Shown in pieces: positions 1-9,710 of a DNA stretch of 64,000 nucleotides. How positions within the stretch are numbered: the first letter of the stretch is position 1; each line of letters starts with the position of its first letter. The notes beneath the pieces are model-generated. The model searched no databases. It saw nothing but the letters and a program-made list of their open reading frames with translations, and had not been told where the DNA came from. A program made the translations under genes and the position numbers. The DNA comes from Candidatus Vicinibacter proximus (GTDB taxonomy: Bacteria > Bacteroidota > Bacteroidia > Chitinophagales > Saprospiraceae), in assembly GCA_016713905.1 (NCBI GenBank), contig JADJOE010000001.1, forward strand, positions 1,055,001 through 1,119,000. Direction: 5' to 3'.

Positions 1-210
1 TTTCTATGATTCACTATTAAATGGACAAATTGTTGATTCAATTATAATAAAAAAGTTGATAGTTTAATTATTGTTTCCAAAGAATTTGCAAGTAGTAAAA
101 ATTATCTTAAGGCTATTGAGATAAATTCTATTGCAGAAAAATTAGTTTTAGAAAAACTTGGTCAGGAATCAGCTGCATTTGGAAAAATCTGTTTACATTA
201 TGGAGTCATA

Positions 211-2979
211 ATGTATTCTAAAAGAGACTATTTGGAAGCAGAAAAATGGTACTTATTAGCAAAGGATATTCAAGAAAGAATATTAGGTAAGCATAATGCT
301 GATTATGCAAATACATTAAACAATCTAGGTATTTTATATTGGAGCAAAGGTGATTTTATCAAATCGGAACCATTCTTTATTGAAGCGCTAGCTATTAGAG
401 AATTAGTTTATGGAAAATTTAATTCCGAATATGCTAAGAGTTTAAATAATTTAGCTCAACTATATACTAACTTAGGTAAATATGATAAAGCAGAATTATT
501 TCACGTTGAATGTAAATCTATTAGACAAAAAGTCTTTGGGTTACAACATCCAGATTATATTGGGACTTTAATAAATTTGTCATCTTTATATAGAAATATT
601 GGCGATTTTGAGAAATGTGAACCACTTTTGCTAGAAGCCAAGGCTTTATGGGAAAAGTTTTGGGATAAATTGCATCCAACTTATTCGGCAATTCTTATAA
701 ATCTAGGGCTATTGTATTATGATTTAGGACAATATGAAAAAGCAGAAGTTCTTTACTTGACTGCAAAATCTATTTTTGAAACTAAAACAATGGATTTTAA
801 TAATCCTTTTTATTTTAATTGTATTATCAATTTGGCGACTTTATATCAAAATTTGGGGAATTACCCAGAAGCTGAAGCTCTTTACATAATGGCAAAAGAT
901 ATACAATTTAAGTTGTATGGAAAAAACCATCAAAATTATGCAACAAACTTGAACAATCTAGGTACCTTGTATAAAGACATGGGTCAATTTGAAAAAGCTG
1001 AAAGTTTATTGATAGAAGCAAAAGATATTCGTGAAAGTGTGTTAGGGAAAGAACACAATGATTATTTATATAGTCTAGTACAATTGGCATTTTTGTACTT
1101 AAAAAACAATAATAATGCGAAAGCGGAAATATTACTTCTTGAAGCTAAGTCAAAACAGGAAGAAATATTGGGAACAGAACATCCAGACTATATTTGGAGT
1201 TTAAAAGGTCTTACTGATTTATATATTGAATATGGTAAGTATGATTTAGCATTTAATCTAGTTCAAAGGATATTTGAGTTGAATCAAGGATTTATATTTA
1301 AGGTTAATAATTTTCTGTCTGAAAAGGAAATGAGTCAATTTTTAAATAGGAGTTTACAAGTTCAAGATCTAAGCCTTTCCTATGCGAGCGAAACAAGAAG
1401 TAATTTAGTAGGTAAAACTTGTTTTGATATTTCTCTTTTTTATAAGGGAATAATCCTTAATTCAACTTTAAAAATCAAGCAACTTGCGTTATCAAATCCT
1501 GGGTCTGTTGAAAATCTTAATCAACTTAAATTTTATCATCGGTTATTATCAATTGAATATTCTAAGCCTAAATCCGTACAAAGGAATCTAGTTGAATTGG
1601 AAATTAAAGTGAACAGTTTAGAAAAGGAGTTAAACAGGTCAAATTCAGACTACAGAGAAATTTTAACACCTGTTAACTGGAAGCAAGTACAAAACATGCT
1701 CCGCATGGGGGAAACAGCAATTGAGTTTGTGCATTTTAAAAATTTGATTGGAAGCCAATCCAATATTAATACGTATGCAGCCCTGGTATTGCTTCCGGGT
1801 GATTCATTTCCTCATTTCGTGCCTCTTTTTGATGAAGAGAAACTGAATCAATTCTTGTCGAATTCCCAATCAAGGAGAATGGATTATGTTGCTGATTTAT
1901 ACAATTTATCAATTCAACGGGGAGCATTACCCAATGAAATTACTAATTCCCTTTATGAGTTGATATGGAAACCATTAGGTCCATACCTTAAAAGAGTTAC
2001 TAAAATATATTTTTCTCCAAGTGGATTATTGCATAGAATTAATCAAAATGCTATTGCTATAGATGATAAAACATTACTTTCTGACAGATATGATTTGATC
2101 CAAATGGGAAGTACCAGGCAGTTGGTAATTGATGATAGGCGAAAAGTCCCAAAAGTAGTTAATGCCAGTATTTATGGTGGAATCAACTTTGATGTTGGCT
2201 CCATGGATATAATGCCGAAAGTTCAATACAGGGACAGTAATAGCTTTTCGCTCAGATCTGAACTTAGTTATTCAAATACTGATTCCACTTTAAGAGGTGG
2301 AGCATGGACCTACCTCCATGGATCTGATCATGAAGTAATAGAGATTAATAAGATATTCAACAAGGCAGGTATTAAATCAAATTTTTTCGAGGGCAAAAAA
2401 GCGACTGAAGAAACTTTTAAAAAGCTTGGAGAGTACAACAAGGAGTCGCCTCAAATCATTCATATTTCTACACATGGGTATTTTTTTCCAGATCCAGAAG
2501 TTAGTCGTCAGTCATCATTTATAAGCCTTCAGGAAGAACCCGTTTTTAAAATATCCGAGCATCCTATGTTGCGATCCGGCCTTATTATGGCAGGTGGTAA
2601 TTATGCCTGGAAAACTGGTAAGCCCGTATATCCTGATGCGGAGGATGGTATATTAACCGCTTATGAAATAAGCCAGTTAAATTTAAAAAATACAGAGTTG
2701 GTGGTGCTTTCTGCATGCGAGACCGGGCTTGGAGACATACAAGGTAATGAAGGAGTATATGGACTTCAAAGGGCTTTTAAAATCGCAGGGGTTAGGAACC
2801 TGATCATGTCTTTATGGCAAGTACCGGATCAACAGACAAGTGAACTCATGACTACCTTTTATAGGTATTGGTTAATTAAGAAAAAAAGTATTCGCGAATC
2901 CTTAAAGCTCGCTCAGAATGATTTACGAAAACAAGGCCTGGAACCTTTTTATTGGGCAGGATTTGTGTTAGTTGAATGA
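211..2979 (+). CDS. TPR-CHAT domain protein, 5' end cut and frameshifted
   Basis: Residues 1-370 are tandem ~42-residue tetratricopeptide repeats of the kinesin-light-chain type (NNLG.LY...G.Y.KAE pattern). A helical linker follows, and the last ~320 residues are a CHAT (caspase HetF-associated with TPRs) domain. The CHAT His-Cys dyad is visible as H755 in ISTHG and C836 in SACETG, so peptidase activity is plausible. ATG 211 is not the real start: the same frame reads back as TPR-like sequence to a stop at 34-36, and the bases before position 45 continue the protein in another frame. The join is a run of six A at 49-54. The gene therefore begins before the window and is frameshifted there. 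CHAT-TPR proteins are often protein-processing or regulated-death proteases; the substrate is unknown here. Confidence 0.9.
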   Translation: MYSKRDYLEAEKWYLLAKDIQERILGKHNADYANTLNNLGILYWSKGDFIKSEPFFIEALAIRELVYGKFNSEYAKSLNNLAQLYTNLGKYDKAELFHVECKSIRQKVFGLQHPDYIGTLINLSSLYRNIGDFEKCEPLLLEAKALWEKFWDKLHPTYSAILINLGLLYYDLGQYEKAEVLYLTAKSIFETKTMDFNNPFYFNCIINLATLYQNLGNYPEAEALYIMAKDIQFKLYGKNHQNYATNLNNLGTLYKDMGQFEKAESLLIEAKDIRESVLGKEHNDYLYSLVQLAFLYLKNNNNAKAEILLLEAKSKQEEILGTEHPDYIWSLKGLTDLYIEYGKYDLAFNLVQRIFELNQGFIFKVNNFLSEKEMSQFLNRSLQVQDLSLSYASETRSNLVGKTCFDISLFYKGIILNSTLKIKQLALSNPGSVENLNQLKFYHRLLSIEYSKPKSVQRNLVELEIKVNSLEKELNRSNSDYREILTPVNWKQVQNMLRMGETAIEFVHFKNLIGSQSNINTYAALVLLPGDSFPHFVPLFDEEKLNQFLSNSQSRRMDYVADLYNLSIQRGALPNEITNSLYELIWKPLGPYLKRVTKIYFSPSGLLHRINQNAIAIDDKTLLSDRYDLIQMGSTRQLVIDDRRKVPKVVNASIYGGINFDVGSMDIMPKVQYRDSNSFSLRSELSYSNTDSTLRGGAWTYLHGSDHEVIEINKIFNKAGIKSNFFEGKKATEETFKKLGEYNKESPQIIHISTHGYFFPDPEVSRQSSFISLQEEPVFKISEHPMLRSGLIMAGGNYAWKTGKPVYPDAEDGILTAYEISQLNLKNTELVVLSACETGLGDIQGNEGVYGLQRAFKIAGVRNLIMSLWQVPDQQTSELMTTFYRYWLIKKKSIRESLKLAQNDLRKQGLEPFYWAGFVLVE

Positions 2980-3041
2980 ATATTCAAAAAATTCTCGCAC
3001 TTATTCTCACTCAGTTTCCCTACATAATTTGTCCTAGGTGA
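2976..3041 (+). pseudogene. 21-codon signal-peptide-like stub
   Basis: An ATG overlaps the stop codon of the CHAT gene in the ATGA arrangement typical of translational coupling. It encodes 21 residues that look like the start of a signal peptide (MNIQKILALILTQ, then FPYIIC) before a stop. It may be the 5' stub of a decayed secreted protein gene. Nothing beyond the coupling and hydrophobic profile supports it. Confidence 0.3.
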
Positions 3042-3462
3042 AAAACACAATCTTATTTATTGTCAACCTTAATCAAATGAAAATTTCCTTTAAAAGGGTT
3101 TATGCGATCTAAGGTTTTACTGCCTATTTGCAAATGCAATCCTTTAGTTTTACTCAAAATAGCTTCCATCGACCATCTAAATCTTTCGATTAAAGTTGAT
3201 TTAAGTCAAGTTTTCCAAACTTAATTGATTTTTATTTTAATCGGCTAGGATGCACTCATTACTAAGTATTTTAATCCTATTGTATTGATTTACAACACTT
3301 GTATTCCAGAATGCATACCGCAATTATGGTGCTTAAGTTTACTTTGGGTCCAAAAGTTTAAAATATTTTTCGTCTGATGTTAAGATTTTAAACATCAAGT
3401 ATACTAACTATTATTAGTACCACACTCAAGGTTTTGAACTGACTTTGTGTTGTGCTGATTAA
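3042..3462. other. Gene-free stretch with a possible decayed ORF
   Basis: No intact gene is seen. On the minus strand about 47 codons between 3057 and 3205 are open (around the readable run FRWSMEAILSKTKG) without a good start. This could be a gene remnant, but I do not recognise the family. Confidence 0.3.
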
Positions 3463-3495
3463 TCGAGAAGCCGATAGCGATAATGGAGGCATAAT
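3463..3495 (+). promoter_or_regulatory. 33-nt leader element, copy 1
   Basis: This 33-nt sequence, starting TCGAGAAGCCGATAGCGATA and ending GGAGGCATAAT, lies 13 nt before the ATG of the HExxH protein gene. A copy with a single difference lies 17 nt before the gene at 5188. It contains a direct CGATAG repeat. The GGAGG is about 19 nt from the ATG, rather far for a ribosome binding site. It could be a shared 5'-UTR element or a small mobile repeat. Confidence 0.55.
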
Positions 3496-3508
3496 TTGAA
3501 CTTTTAAT

Positions 3509-4999
3509 ATGATGAAGAATATTATTATTGTATTATTATTACTGACTTCATTTACACCCATTATTATTTGTCAATCTACTGGAAAGATAACGATTAGTAA
3601 GGACTTTTATGATTCAATAAAGAAGTTACATGGCAGTAATCTATTAAAAACCGAACTTACCCTTGATGTTTGGCGTATTGATTATGTTAGCGTATTTGTA
3701 AATGTTAATGGAGTTAAGTCTCCAATTACACGGATCTATTTAAGAGAAAAAACAATTTCGTCGATCAAGTTAACTGAGGATTTTGTGGAGGACAAGGTTA
3801 ACTTGAAATTCAATCTTCCAAAGATTTCTAATCCTGGTAATTTTGTATTTGTTTATTCTTTAGGTACTTACCCAGATGACTACAAAACTGTAAAATTGGA
3901 TCATAAAGTCGATGATGGTTCTAAAAGAAGTAATGTGGAATATCAATCCAATATTGCTGCTAAGATAAATATCAAAAATAGAAAATGGGGGATGGTGAGT
4001 ATTGATAAATCAGCAAAACAATATAATCTTGAGATATTTTCATCAAGGAATGTAGTGCAATATGGATGGGCATCATGGATTAAAGATAATTTTTTCGATC
4101 CAATATGGGATGGTGCAGAATTGGCTTGGGAGGGAATTAATAATTTATCATGCTTTTTAGTAGGATCTGACGCAGGCAATATCTTGGTACAAGTTGGAAC
4201 CATCACATTGGCACTTGGAAAAGATGATGGCGTTATTCTTCCACGAAATCGTCAAATATCACTTTCTGAGTACCAATGGGCCAATGAAAAAATATTTAAT
4301 GGTAATTTACCACCTCGTGATAAAATTATAATTTCCAACCTTTTGGGCAAAGGTGGAAGAGCGTTCGTTTTTCCTGCCTGTGGAAAACTTACTATGCATT
4401 TAGGTGCTAAAGGTTATAATAACCCCATCAAGTGGTCTGATAAAGAAAGCATCATAGATGGTCAAATATTTATTCATGAATTGACTCATGCGTGGCAAAT
4501 ATCAACAGTTGACGATTTAGATTTTGTTAAAACTAGTTTGAATGATCAGTTAACTATACCTGGAAATATTCTTTATAGTTTTAATTGTGGTAAGGATTGG
4601 AAGAGTTATAAATTTGAGCAACAAGCAAAAGCAGTTGAGAATTGTTTTATCAATCGAGAAAAGGGAATTGGCAATTCTTGTGAGGAAAAATACATTGTAA
4701 ATAATATTCGGAATGGAGTATCTTTTCGAACACCCGAGTGTATTAAATTATTATCAGATATAGATAAAGTAAAAAATAAGATTACAGCAAGAATTAAGAA
4801 GTTGAAGGAAGATTACCTCAAAAGTATAGGAGAAACCATTGCGCTGCAGGCTGATGGGACTCCAAAAGTGGGTAGTGAAAAGGGACTTGATAATGTAAAG
4901 ATTCCTTCAACTACTCTTGAAAATGACTCTATTTTGAAGTCATTAAATGCAGAGCTAAAAACTCTGGAGTTGAGAAAAAAGGCTATTAAATGTCTATAA
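3509..4999 (+). CDS. Secreted HExxH zincin-like protein
   Basis: The protein has 496 residues. A signal peptide (residues 1-22, ending IIICQ) indicates export. A zinc-protease motif HELTHAWQ sits at H323-E324...H327, and E370 in FEQQA is a candidate third ligand, giving a gluzincin-like arrangement similar to the inactive or active zincins found in bacterial toxin loci. The C-terminal ~80 residues are charged and helical. No T9SS sorting domain is present. The rest of the sequence is not recognised. It shares a leader element with the next gene, suggesting joint expression or parallel acquisition. Protease activity is inferred from the motif only; a structural or peptidoglycan-acting role is possible. 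Confidence 0.75.
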   Translation: MMKNIIIVLLLLTSFTPIIICQSTGKITISKDFYDSIKKLHGSNLLKTELTLDVWRIDYVSVFVNVNGVKSPITRIYLREKTISSIKLTEDFVEDKVNLKFNLPKISNPGNFVFVYSLGTYPDDYKTVKLDHKVDDGSKRSNVEYQSNIAAKINIKNRKWGMVSIDKSAKQYNLEIFSSRNVVQYGWASWIKDNFFDPIWDGAELAWEGINNLSCFLVGSDAGNILVQVGTITLALGKDDGVILPRNRQISLSEYQWANEKIFNGNLPPRDKIIISNLLGKGGRAFVFPACGKLTMHLGAKGYNNPIKWSDKESIIDGQIFIHELTHAWQISTVDDLDFVKTSLNDQLTIPGNILYSFNCGKDWKSYKFEQQAKAVENCFINREKGIGNSCEEKYIVNNIRNGVSFRTPECIKLLSDIDKVKNKITARIKKLKEDYLKSIGETIALQADGTPKVGSEKGLDNVKIPSTTLENDSILKSLNAELKTLELRKKAIKCL

Positions 5000-5137
5000 C
5001 TGTATTCAGATATAAATTTAGGTAGTGAGGTCTAATTTCAAAATATTCATTATATGTTAATGGATTGATCTCAAGTATATTAAATTTTTTGTAACCAAAT
5101 TATTTGAACAAGTAAATAGCCAGTAATGGTGGAAATA

Positions 5138-5170
5138 TCGAGAAGCCGATAGCGATAGTGGAGGCATAAT
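5138..5170 (+). promoter_or_regulatory. 33-nt leader element, copy 2
   Basis: Second copy of the element at 3463, identical except for A to G at position 21. It ends 17 nt before the ATG of the Cys-rich protein gene, the same placement as copy 1. Confidence 0.55.
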
Positions 5171-5187
5171 ATTTTAAAATTTAAAAA

Positions 5188-5688
5188 ATGAAAAATTTAT
5201 TTATTCTTCTTCTACTCGGGATTTTTACCAATTCCGGATTTACACAAGTTGCAAAAAGTACCGACAATGAAAACAAGTTAAAAAATTGTGCACAATGTAC
5301 CGCCAAGGATTCTAAAGGAAATTGCGCGGTTTATGATTTTAGCAGTTGTCAAGCCGATGTGGTTAAAACTAAATACAAGACCTACAAGGATATAGCGAAG
5401 ACAGAAACCAATCAAGTTAAATTGCAGAGAATTATTTTTAAGGATTTTAAGAAGGGAATTTTAAACAATGGATGGATAGTTGGCGGAAATTACAATGGCA
5501 CTCTTATTTTAGTAAATGCCAAAATGAATGCAACCGGTACTTTAATATGCGGTTGTTGTGGGGTGCAATCTATTGTTCATGATGGCTCACATTGGGTTAC
5601 TTGTGCAACACCTAATGGAGATTGTAAAAAGTGTGATGATGGACTAATTGTGAAAAGTATGGGTTCATTAGGTTTGTCTAAAAGATAA
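5188..5688 (+). CDS. Secreted cysteine-rich protein, unknown function
   Basis: The protein has 166 residues and a clear signal peptide (MKNLFILLLLGIFTNSGFTQ). The mature part has about ten cysteines in clusters (NCAQC, GNC, SSC, then CGCCG, and TCATPNGDCKKC), which suggests disulfides or metal binding outside the cytoplasm. I recognise no family. The start ATG is supported by the signal peptide beginning directly at it. It follows the HExxH gene on the same strand after 188 nt and has its own copy of the 33-nt leader. Confidence 0.7.
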   Translation: MKNLFILLLLGIFTNSGFTQVAKSTDNENKLKNCAQCTAKDSKGNCAVYDFSSCQADVVKTKYKTYKDIAKTETNQVKLQRIIFKDFKKGILNNGWIVGGNYNGTLILVNAKMNATGTLICGCCGVQSIVHDGSHWVTCATPNGDCKKCDDGLIVKSMGSLGLSKR

Positions 5689-5746
5689 ATTTGCTTTCTA
5701 TTTTTTGTATATTTATTTCGTGCAAAAAATTTAAACATGGTAAAGT

Positions 5747-6238
5747 ATGATCATGAATTATCAGAATTATAAAATCTTGATTGCTTTTACAATACTCATT
5801 ATTGTGATTTCCAAAGTTCAATCACAAAATAATTTTGTTTCCACTGGAGCTAATATTTCTGGTAGTGGAGGTACTCTGAGTTATTCTCTTGGACAACTGA
5901 CTTATTCCGCGTTGAATGGTTTAAGTGGCAGCATTTATCAAGGAGTGCAGCAACCTTATGAAATTTATACAGTAGGAATTGAGGATGTAAAACTGAATAT
6001 TTCTTTATCTATATATCCAAATCCCACTTATAACAACCTGGTTATTAGAATAGACGAATTTGCATCCAACAATTATAATTACCAATTGATGGATCTTCAT
6101 GGAAAACTTTTAATTAGTAATAAAATATTGAATAAACAGACAATTATTGATGCAAGTGCTTTGCCGCCGTCCGCATATTTATTAAAAATTATTCAGGATT
6201 CCAAGACCATTCGATCATTCAAAATTATTAAAAATTAA
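5747..6238 (+). CDS. T9SS type A sorting domain protein
   Basis: The protein has 163 residues: a signal peptide (to about residue 27, KVQSQ), a short Gly/Ser-rich region (SGSGGTLSYSLGQ...GVQQPYEI), then a type A T9SS sorting domain of about 80 residues with the YPNPTYNNL motif and a basic C-terminus. It should cross the outer membrane by T9SS and be anchored or released. The next gene starts only 5 nt downstream, so the two form an operon. The pairing of a small sorted protein with a collagen/S74 fibre protein is a recurrent Bacteroidota arrangement. A second ATG two codons later could also be the start. Confidence 0.85.
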   Translation: MIMNYQNYKILIAFTILIIVISKVQSQNNFVSTGANISGSGGTLSYSLGQLTYSALNGLSGSIYQGVQQPYEIYTVGIEDVKLNISLSIYPNPTYNNLVIRIDEFASNNYNYQLMDLHGKLLISNKILNKQTIIDASALPPSAYLLKIIQDSKTIRSFKIIKN

Positions 6239-6243
6239 TCCTC

Positions 6244-8040
6244 ATGAAAAGAATTGCCATAGTTTATTTATTGTTATTTATTTATATTGGAGTCTTCGCT
6301 CAACCAAATAAAATGAGTTATCAGGCGGTAGTTAGAAATGCTACAGGTCAATTGATAGCAAATGGAAATGTTGGGATTCGTTTACAAATTTTGCAAGGTT
6401 CAGAATTTGGGGCTGCTGTTTTTGTAGAGACGCATCTGACCTCTACCAATGCCAATGGATTAGCAACTTTTGAAATTGGTGGAGGAACTAATGTTTTAGG
6501 AAGTATTGCAAATATCGATTGGTCTAACGGTCCTTATTTTTTGAAGACAGAATCTGACTTGAATGGAGGAACAAATTATACCATTTCTGGTACCAGTCAA
6601 ATGCTCAGCGTACCTTATGCATTGTTTGCCGGTTCGGGTTTGAAGGGCGATAAGGGCGATCCGGGTGCAATGGGAGCGAAAGGCGATAAAGGCGAAAAAG
6701 GAGATCAAGGTATTGTTGGACCAAAAGGTGATAAGGGTGACCCTGGTGCGGATGGACTTAAGGGTGAAAAAGGAGATAGAGGAGACGAAGGACCTGTTGG
6801 CCCTAAAGGAGATAAAGGTGAAAAGGGGGATATTGGTTTAACAGGATTGAAAGGTGATAAGGGAGATACGGGTATGGAAGGGCAAAAGGGAGATAAGGGA
6901 GACCCAGGTGCAGTGGGACCAAAAGGAGAAAAAGGTGATCAGGGAAATACTGGACCTCCTGGAAGCGCCAATATAAATGGGACTGCCGGATATATTATTA
7001 AATTCAGTGGATCTACTACCGGCGACAATTCAATAATGCGTCAGGAAAATGGAAATATTAATATTAACAATCCGGCAGGAACAGTTGGCAAACTTAATGT
7101 CAAAGGGGCAAGTGGTGGTTATGGGATCCATGGTGAATCAGAATTTATTGGCGTTTTCGGAGATGGGAGTATTGGAATTTATGGCAATGGAATAAGTGGG
7201 ATTGGGGTTAAGGGAGTTGGTGTAGTTGGTGTTCGGGGCGAAGGAACAAGTGGGGAGGGGGTTAGAGCGAGTTCTGAAAGTGGCGACGGAATAAGTGGAA
7301 TTTCCAATTCAGGGGATGGCGTTTCTGGTGTGTCAACTAGCGGTCTTGGTGTACGTGGAACATCGGCTAACAGCGATGGAGTGTTTGGTATTTCTACAAG
7401 CGGCGCAGGGGGGCGCTTTAATTCTACTTCAGGTACTGGTATTGTCATTGGGGTAAGTAACTCCCAACAAGCATTGCTTGCAGTTTCTGGCGACTTAATT
7501 TTGTTAACGGGACAAATTGGAATTGGGGTCGCTGATCCAACTTTTAGATTACACCTTCCAAATACCAATACTAATATAGGCGGGGTTGGGAGAGCGTTTA
7601 ATTGGACGGTATATTCAGATAAGAGAATAAAGTCGGATATTAAAGAGATTCGATATGGGCTTAAAGAAATACTTCAAGTAAGGCCTAAGTCTTATTTTCA
7701 GCATGACTCCGAATTTGAAGATGGAAAACTTAAATTAAAAGAGGCAGGATCACAAAATATTGGTTTTATTGCACAGGAAATTTATGATGTTATTCCAGAA
7801 ATGGTTTCTAAACCATTAAATGAAGCGGATGAATTATGGGGACTTTCTTATGAAAGGTTAATACCTGTATTAGTCAAAGCAATACAGGAGCAACAGGAAT
7901 ATATAGAATCCTTGAAATCAAAACTCGCAAACCAAACAGTTTCCATCAATAAGATCCTTAAAATGCAACTTGAATTAAAAGATGAAATTGATACCCTCAA
8001 GGAAAAAAATATAAAAACAACATCCTTTAAGAAATTTTAA
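6244..8040 (+). CDS. Collagen-like fibre protein with S74 chaperone
   Basis: The protein has 598 residues. A signal peptide (1-20) is followed by a beta-rich domain to about 130, then ~36 Gly-X-Y triplets (about 132-241, mainly GDKGD/GEKGD/GPKGD) predicted to form a collagen triple helix. Next comes a Gly-rich tandem repeat region (285-400) and a C-terminal intramolecular chaperone of peptidase family S74 (about 455-555) ending in a coiled coil. The S74 active-site pair fits S458-D-K460. In phage tail spikes this domain trimerises the fibre and then cleaves itself off. Here the signal peptide and T9SS-sorted partner suggest a cell-surface fibre instead. Antisense open frames across the Gly repeats are composition artefacts. 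Confidence 0.9.
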   Translation: MKRIAIVYLLLFIYIGVFAQPNKMSYQAVVRNATGQLIANGNVGIRLQILQGSEFGAAVFVETHLTSTNANGLATFEIGGGTNVLGSIANIDWSNGPYFLKTESDLNGGTNYTISGTSQMLSVPYALFAGSGLKGDKGDPGAMGAKGDKGEKGDQGIVGPKGDKGDPGADGLKGEKGDRGDEGPVGPKGDKGEKGDIGLTGLKGDKGDTGMEGQKGDKGDPGAVGPKGEKGDQGNTGPPGSANINGTAGYIIKFSGSTTGDNSIMRQENGNININNPAGTVGKLNVKGASGGYGIHGESEFIGVFGDGSIGIYGNGISGIGVKGVGVVGVRGEGTSGEGVRASSESGDGISGISNSGDGVSGVSTSGLGVRGTSANSDGVFGISTSGAGGRFNSTSGTGIVIGVSNSQQALLAVSGDLILLTGQIGIGVADPTFRLHLPNTNTNIGGVGRAFNWTVYSDKRIKSDIKEIRYGLKEILQVRPKSYFQHDSEFEDGKLKLKEAGSQNIGFIAQEIYDVIPEMVSKPLNEADELWGLSYERLIPVLVKAIQEQQEYIESLKSKLANQTVSINKILKMQLELKDEIDTLKEKNIKTTSFKKF

Positions 8041-8396
8041 CAGATAAGTCAAGTGGTAGGAGTACTCTTGAGGTATTAGTAATAAACTTAAATGTGATTG
8101 AATTTGTGAAATTGAATACATTAAATTAAATCTCCCTCCCCCATAATTAAAATTATTGTACCCCTATGGTAAGAAAAATAAAATCACCAATTTTTATGAA
8201 ATAATAAAAGACCTTCATTAGGAGGTTAATTTATTTATTTATCAAAAATTTAACTGTTGTAGTCATTTTTTTTTATTGGAAAATATTAAATTACACAAGG
8301 AACTTTGTTTAATAATAATGTCTACTCAGAGTATAAGGTTTCTCTCCCAAAATGAACAAATGGAAAGAAAGTTATTGAAAAAAATTATTTAGGTTT
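8041..8396. other. AT-rich intergenic region
   Basis: This stretch separates the convergent fibre gene and the winged-helix regulator gene. I see no gene, strong hairpin or repeat in it. Confidence 0.5.
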
Positions 8397-9326
8397 TCAC
8401 CCTACGCTTACTTTACCAGTTTCCAACCGATATCCTACTCCATGCACCGCCACGAGTCCAACAGTTGGATCAGCGGCTAACTTCTTTCTCAACCTGGACA
8501 CAAAAACATCAATACTTCTTCCAACCAACACGCCTTCATCTGCCCAAACCTCGCGGAGGATAAAATCGCGCTCAAGCAATTTGTCGGGGCTGTTGGCAAA
8601 GAGCCGAAGTAATTTGGTCTCACGGAAAGTCAATGATTGTGGTACGCCATTACAATGCAATACTTGACCGGCAACATCAAGACGAGAATTTCCGATTTCC
8701 AGTAAATCTTCTCCGGAATCAGAAGTGATCTCACTTTGCATAGATTTTTTTTGACGGAAAAACCAAAAACCGCCAAGTGTAAGTAAAATTAAAAACAGGT
8801 ATCCTGCTTTATTATACAGCAATGATTTTTTAGGGCTGCTATCTAAAAATGTGATTTCAATATAATGGCAACCCACGGGCATCTCCCTTCCGGCACAAGG
8901 CACCGTGCCATTATTTAAAAAATCTGTCTGATGAAATCCCAGATCTATTGTTGCATTTTCACAATTTCGTACCGTCACTTCGTAAGGATTTTTAATACCG
9001 TACACATCGAGGGAGGATTGGAGCATAGCCGGAAGTTGTTCGTATCTGAAAGCTTGAAGCAGTCGCACCCTCCACACGCCTGGTCCTGCTTGCTCAATCG
9101 CCGGAATGCGACTCGTGCTGTCCCCTGAAAGTCGAAGCAACCCATCCGCCGTCCTGCGGAGCGCAAGGTTTACTTTTTCAGCGGAAATACTTTGTGGCCC
9201 ATCCGGTTGTGCATTAACCAGAAATAGAACACCCAACAAAATAGGGATCAACAATAGTTTTTCTGAATATTTGAATCCCCAACGAAAAACATCCTCAAAA
9301 GTAACTTCTTTTAAATCAAGAGACAC
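8397..9326 (-). CDS. Membrane-anchored winged-helix regulator
   Basis: The protein has 309 residues with a GTG start. An N-terminal hydrophobic segment (about 19-38) and a second one (about 172-190, AGYLFLILLTLGGFWFF) bracket an extracytoplasmic domain of ~130 residues. The C-terminal ~100 residues are an OmpR/PhoB-type winged helix (LTFRETKLLRLFANSP, REVW, and SRLRKKL with a GVGYRLE end). There is no receiver domain, so this is a ToxR-like one-component regulator, sensing outside and binding DNA inside. The periplasmic domain is not recognised. Its targets are not evident from the neighbours. Confidence 0.85.
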   Translation of the reverse strand: MSLDLKEVTFEDVFRWGFKYSEKLLLIPILLGVLFLVNAQPDGPQSISAEKVNLALRRTADGLLRLSGDSTSRIPAIEQAGPGVWRVRLLQAFRYEQLPAMLQSSLDVYGIKNPYEVTVRNCENATIDLGFHQTDFLNNGTVPCAGREMPVGCHYIEITFLDSSPKKSLLYNKAGYLFLILLTLGGFWFFRQKKSMQSEITSDSGEDLLEIGNSRLDVAGQVLHCNGVPQSLTFRETKLLRLFANSPDKLLERDFILREVWADEGVLVGRSIDVFVSRLRKKLAADPTVGLVAVHGVGYRLETGKVSVG

Positions 9327-9710
9327 ATAATAAACTTACAATTTGATGGATATATTTTAAAACCAAGCATCCATCCTTTTTTATACATACTTAAATCACA
9401 AGATTGGGTTTACCGAGATTTTTACCAATTACATTTTATCGGCTGTTAAAGGACAGTGATAAAAAAGCATTGGCGATTTTCCAGTAAAAGGATATACTCA
9501 TTTTCAAGATGTAAAATTAGAAACGCTCAGGATGGTGTGAGGTTTCCAACTGTAAAACCTTGTAAAGGAAATGTAAAAGAAGCATTATTGCTTTATCGAT
9601 ACCTTATTGCTGAAGCCTGAAGAATTGTATTTGCAGATGATACCAAACACATTCATCTTTAATGACTTCAATTAAGTGCTTCCTAAAAAAATTACCATAA
9701 AATAATCACA
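9327..9710. other. Intergenic region
   Basis: It lies between the regulator and the 3' end of the STAND gene, both on the minus strand. I see no gene, RNA or repeat. The promoter of the regulator should lie in its left part. Confidence 0.4.

Noticed and set aside
3463..3495. Strong Shine-Dalgarno in the leader element
   Set aside because: GGAGG is about 19 nt from the ATG, outside the useful range, and this phylum rarely uses such sites.
7179..7568. Antisense 129-codon frame rich in Pro and Thr
   Set aside because: It is the complement of the Gly-rich repeat region of the fibre gene, a composition artefact.
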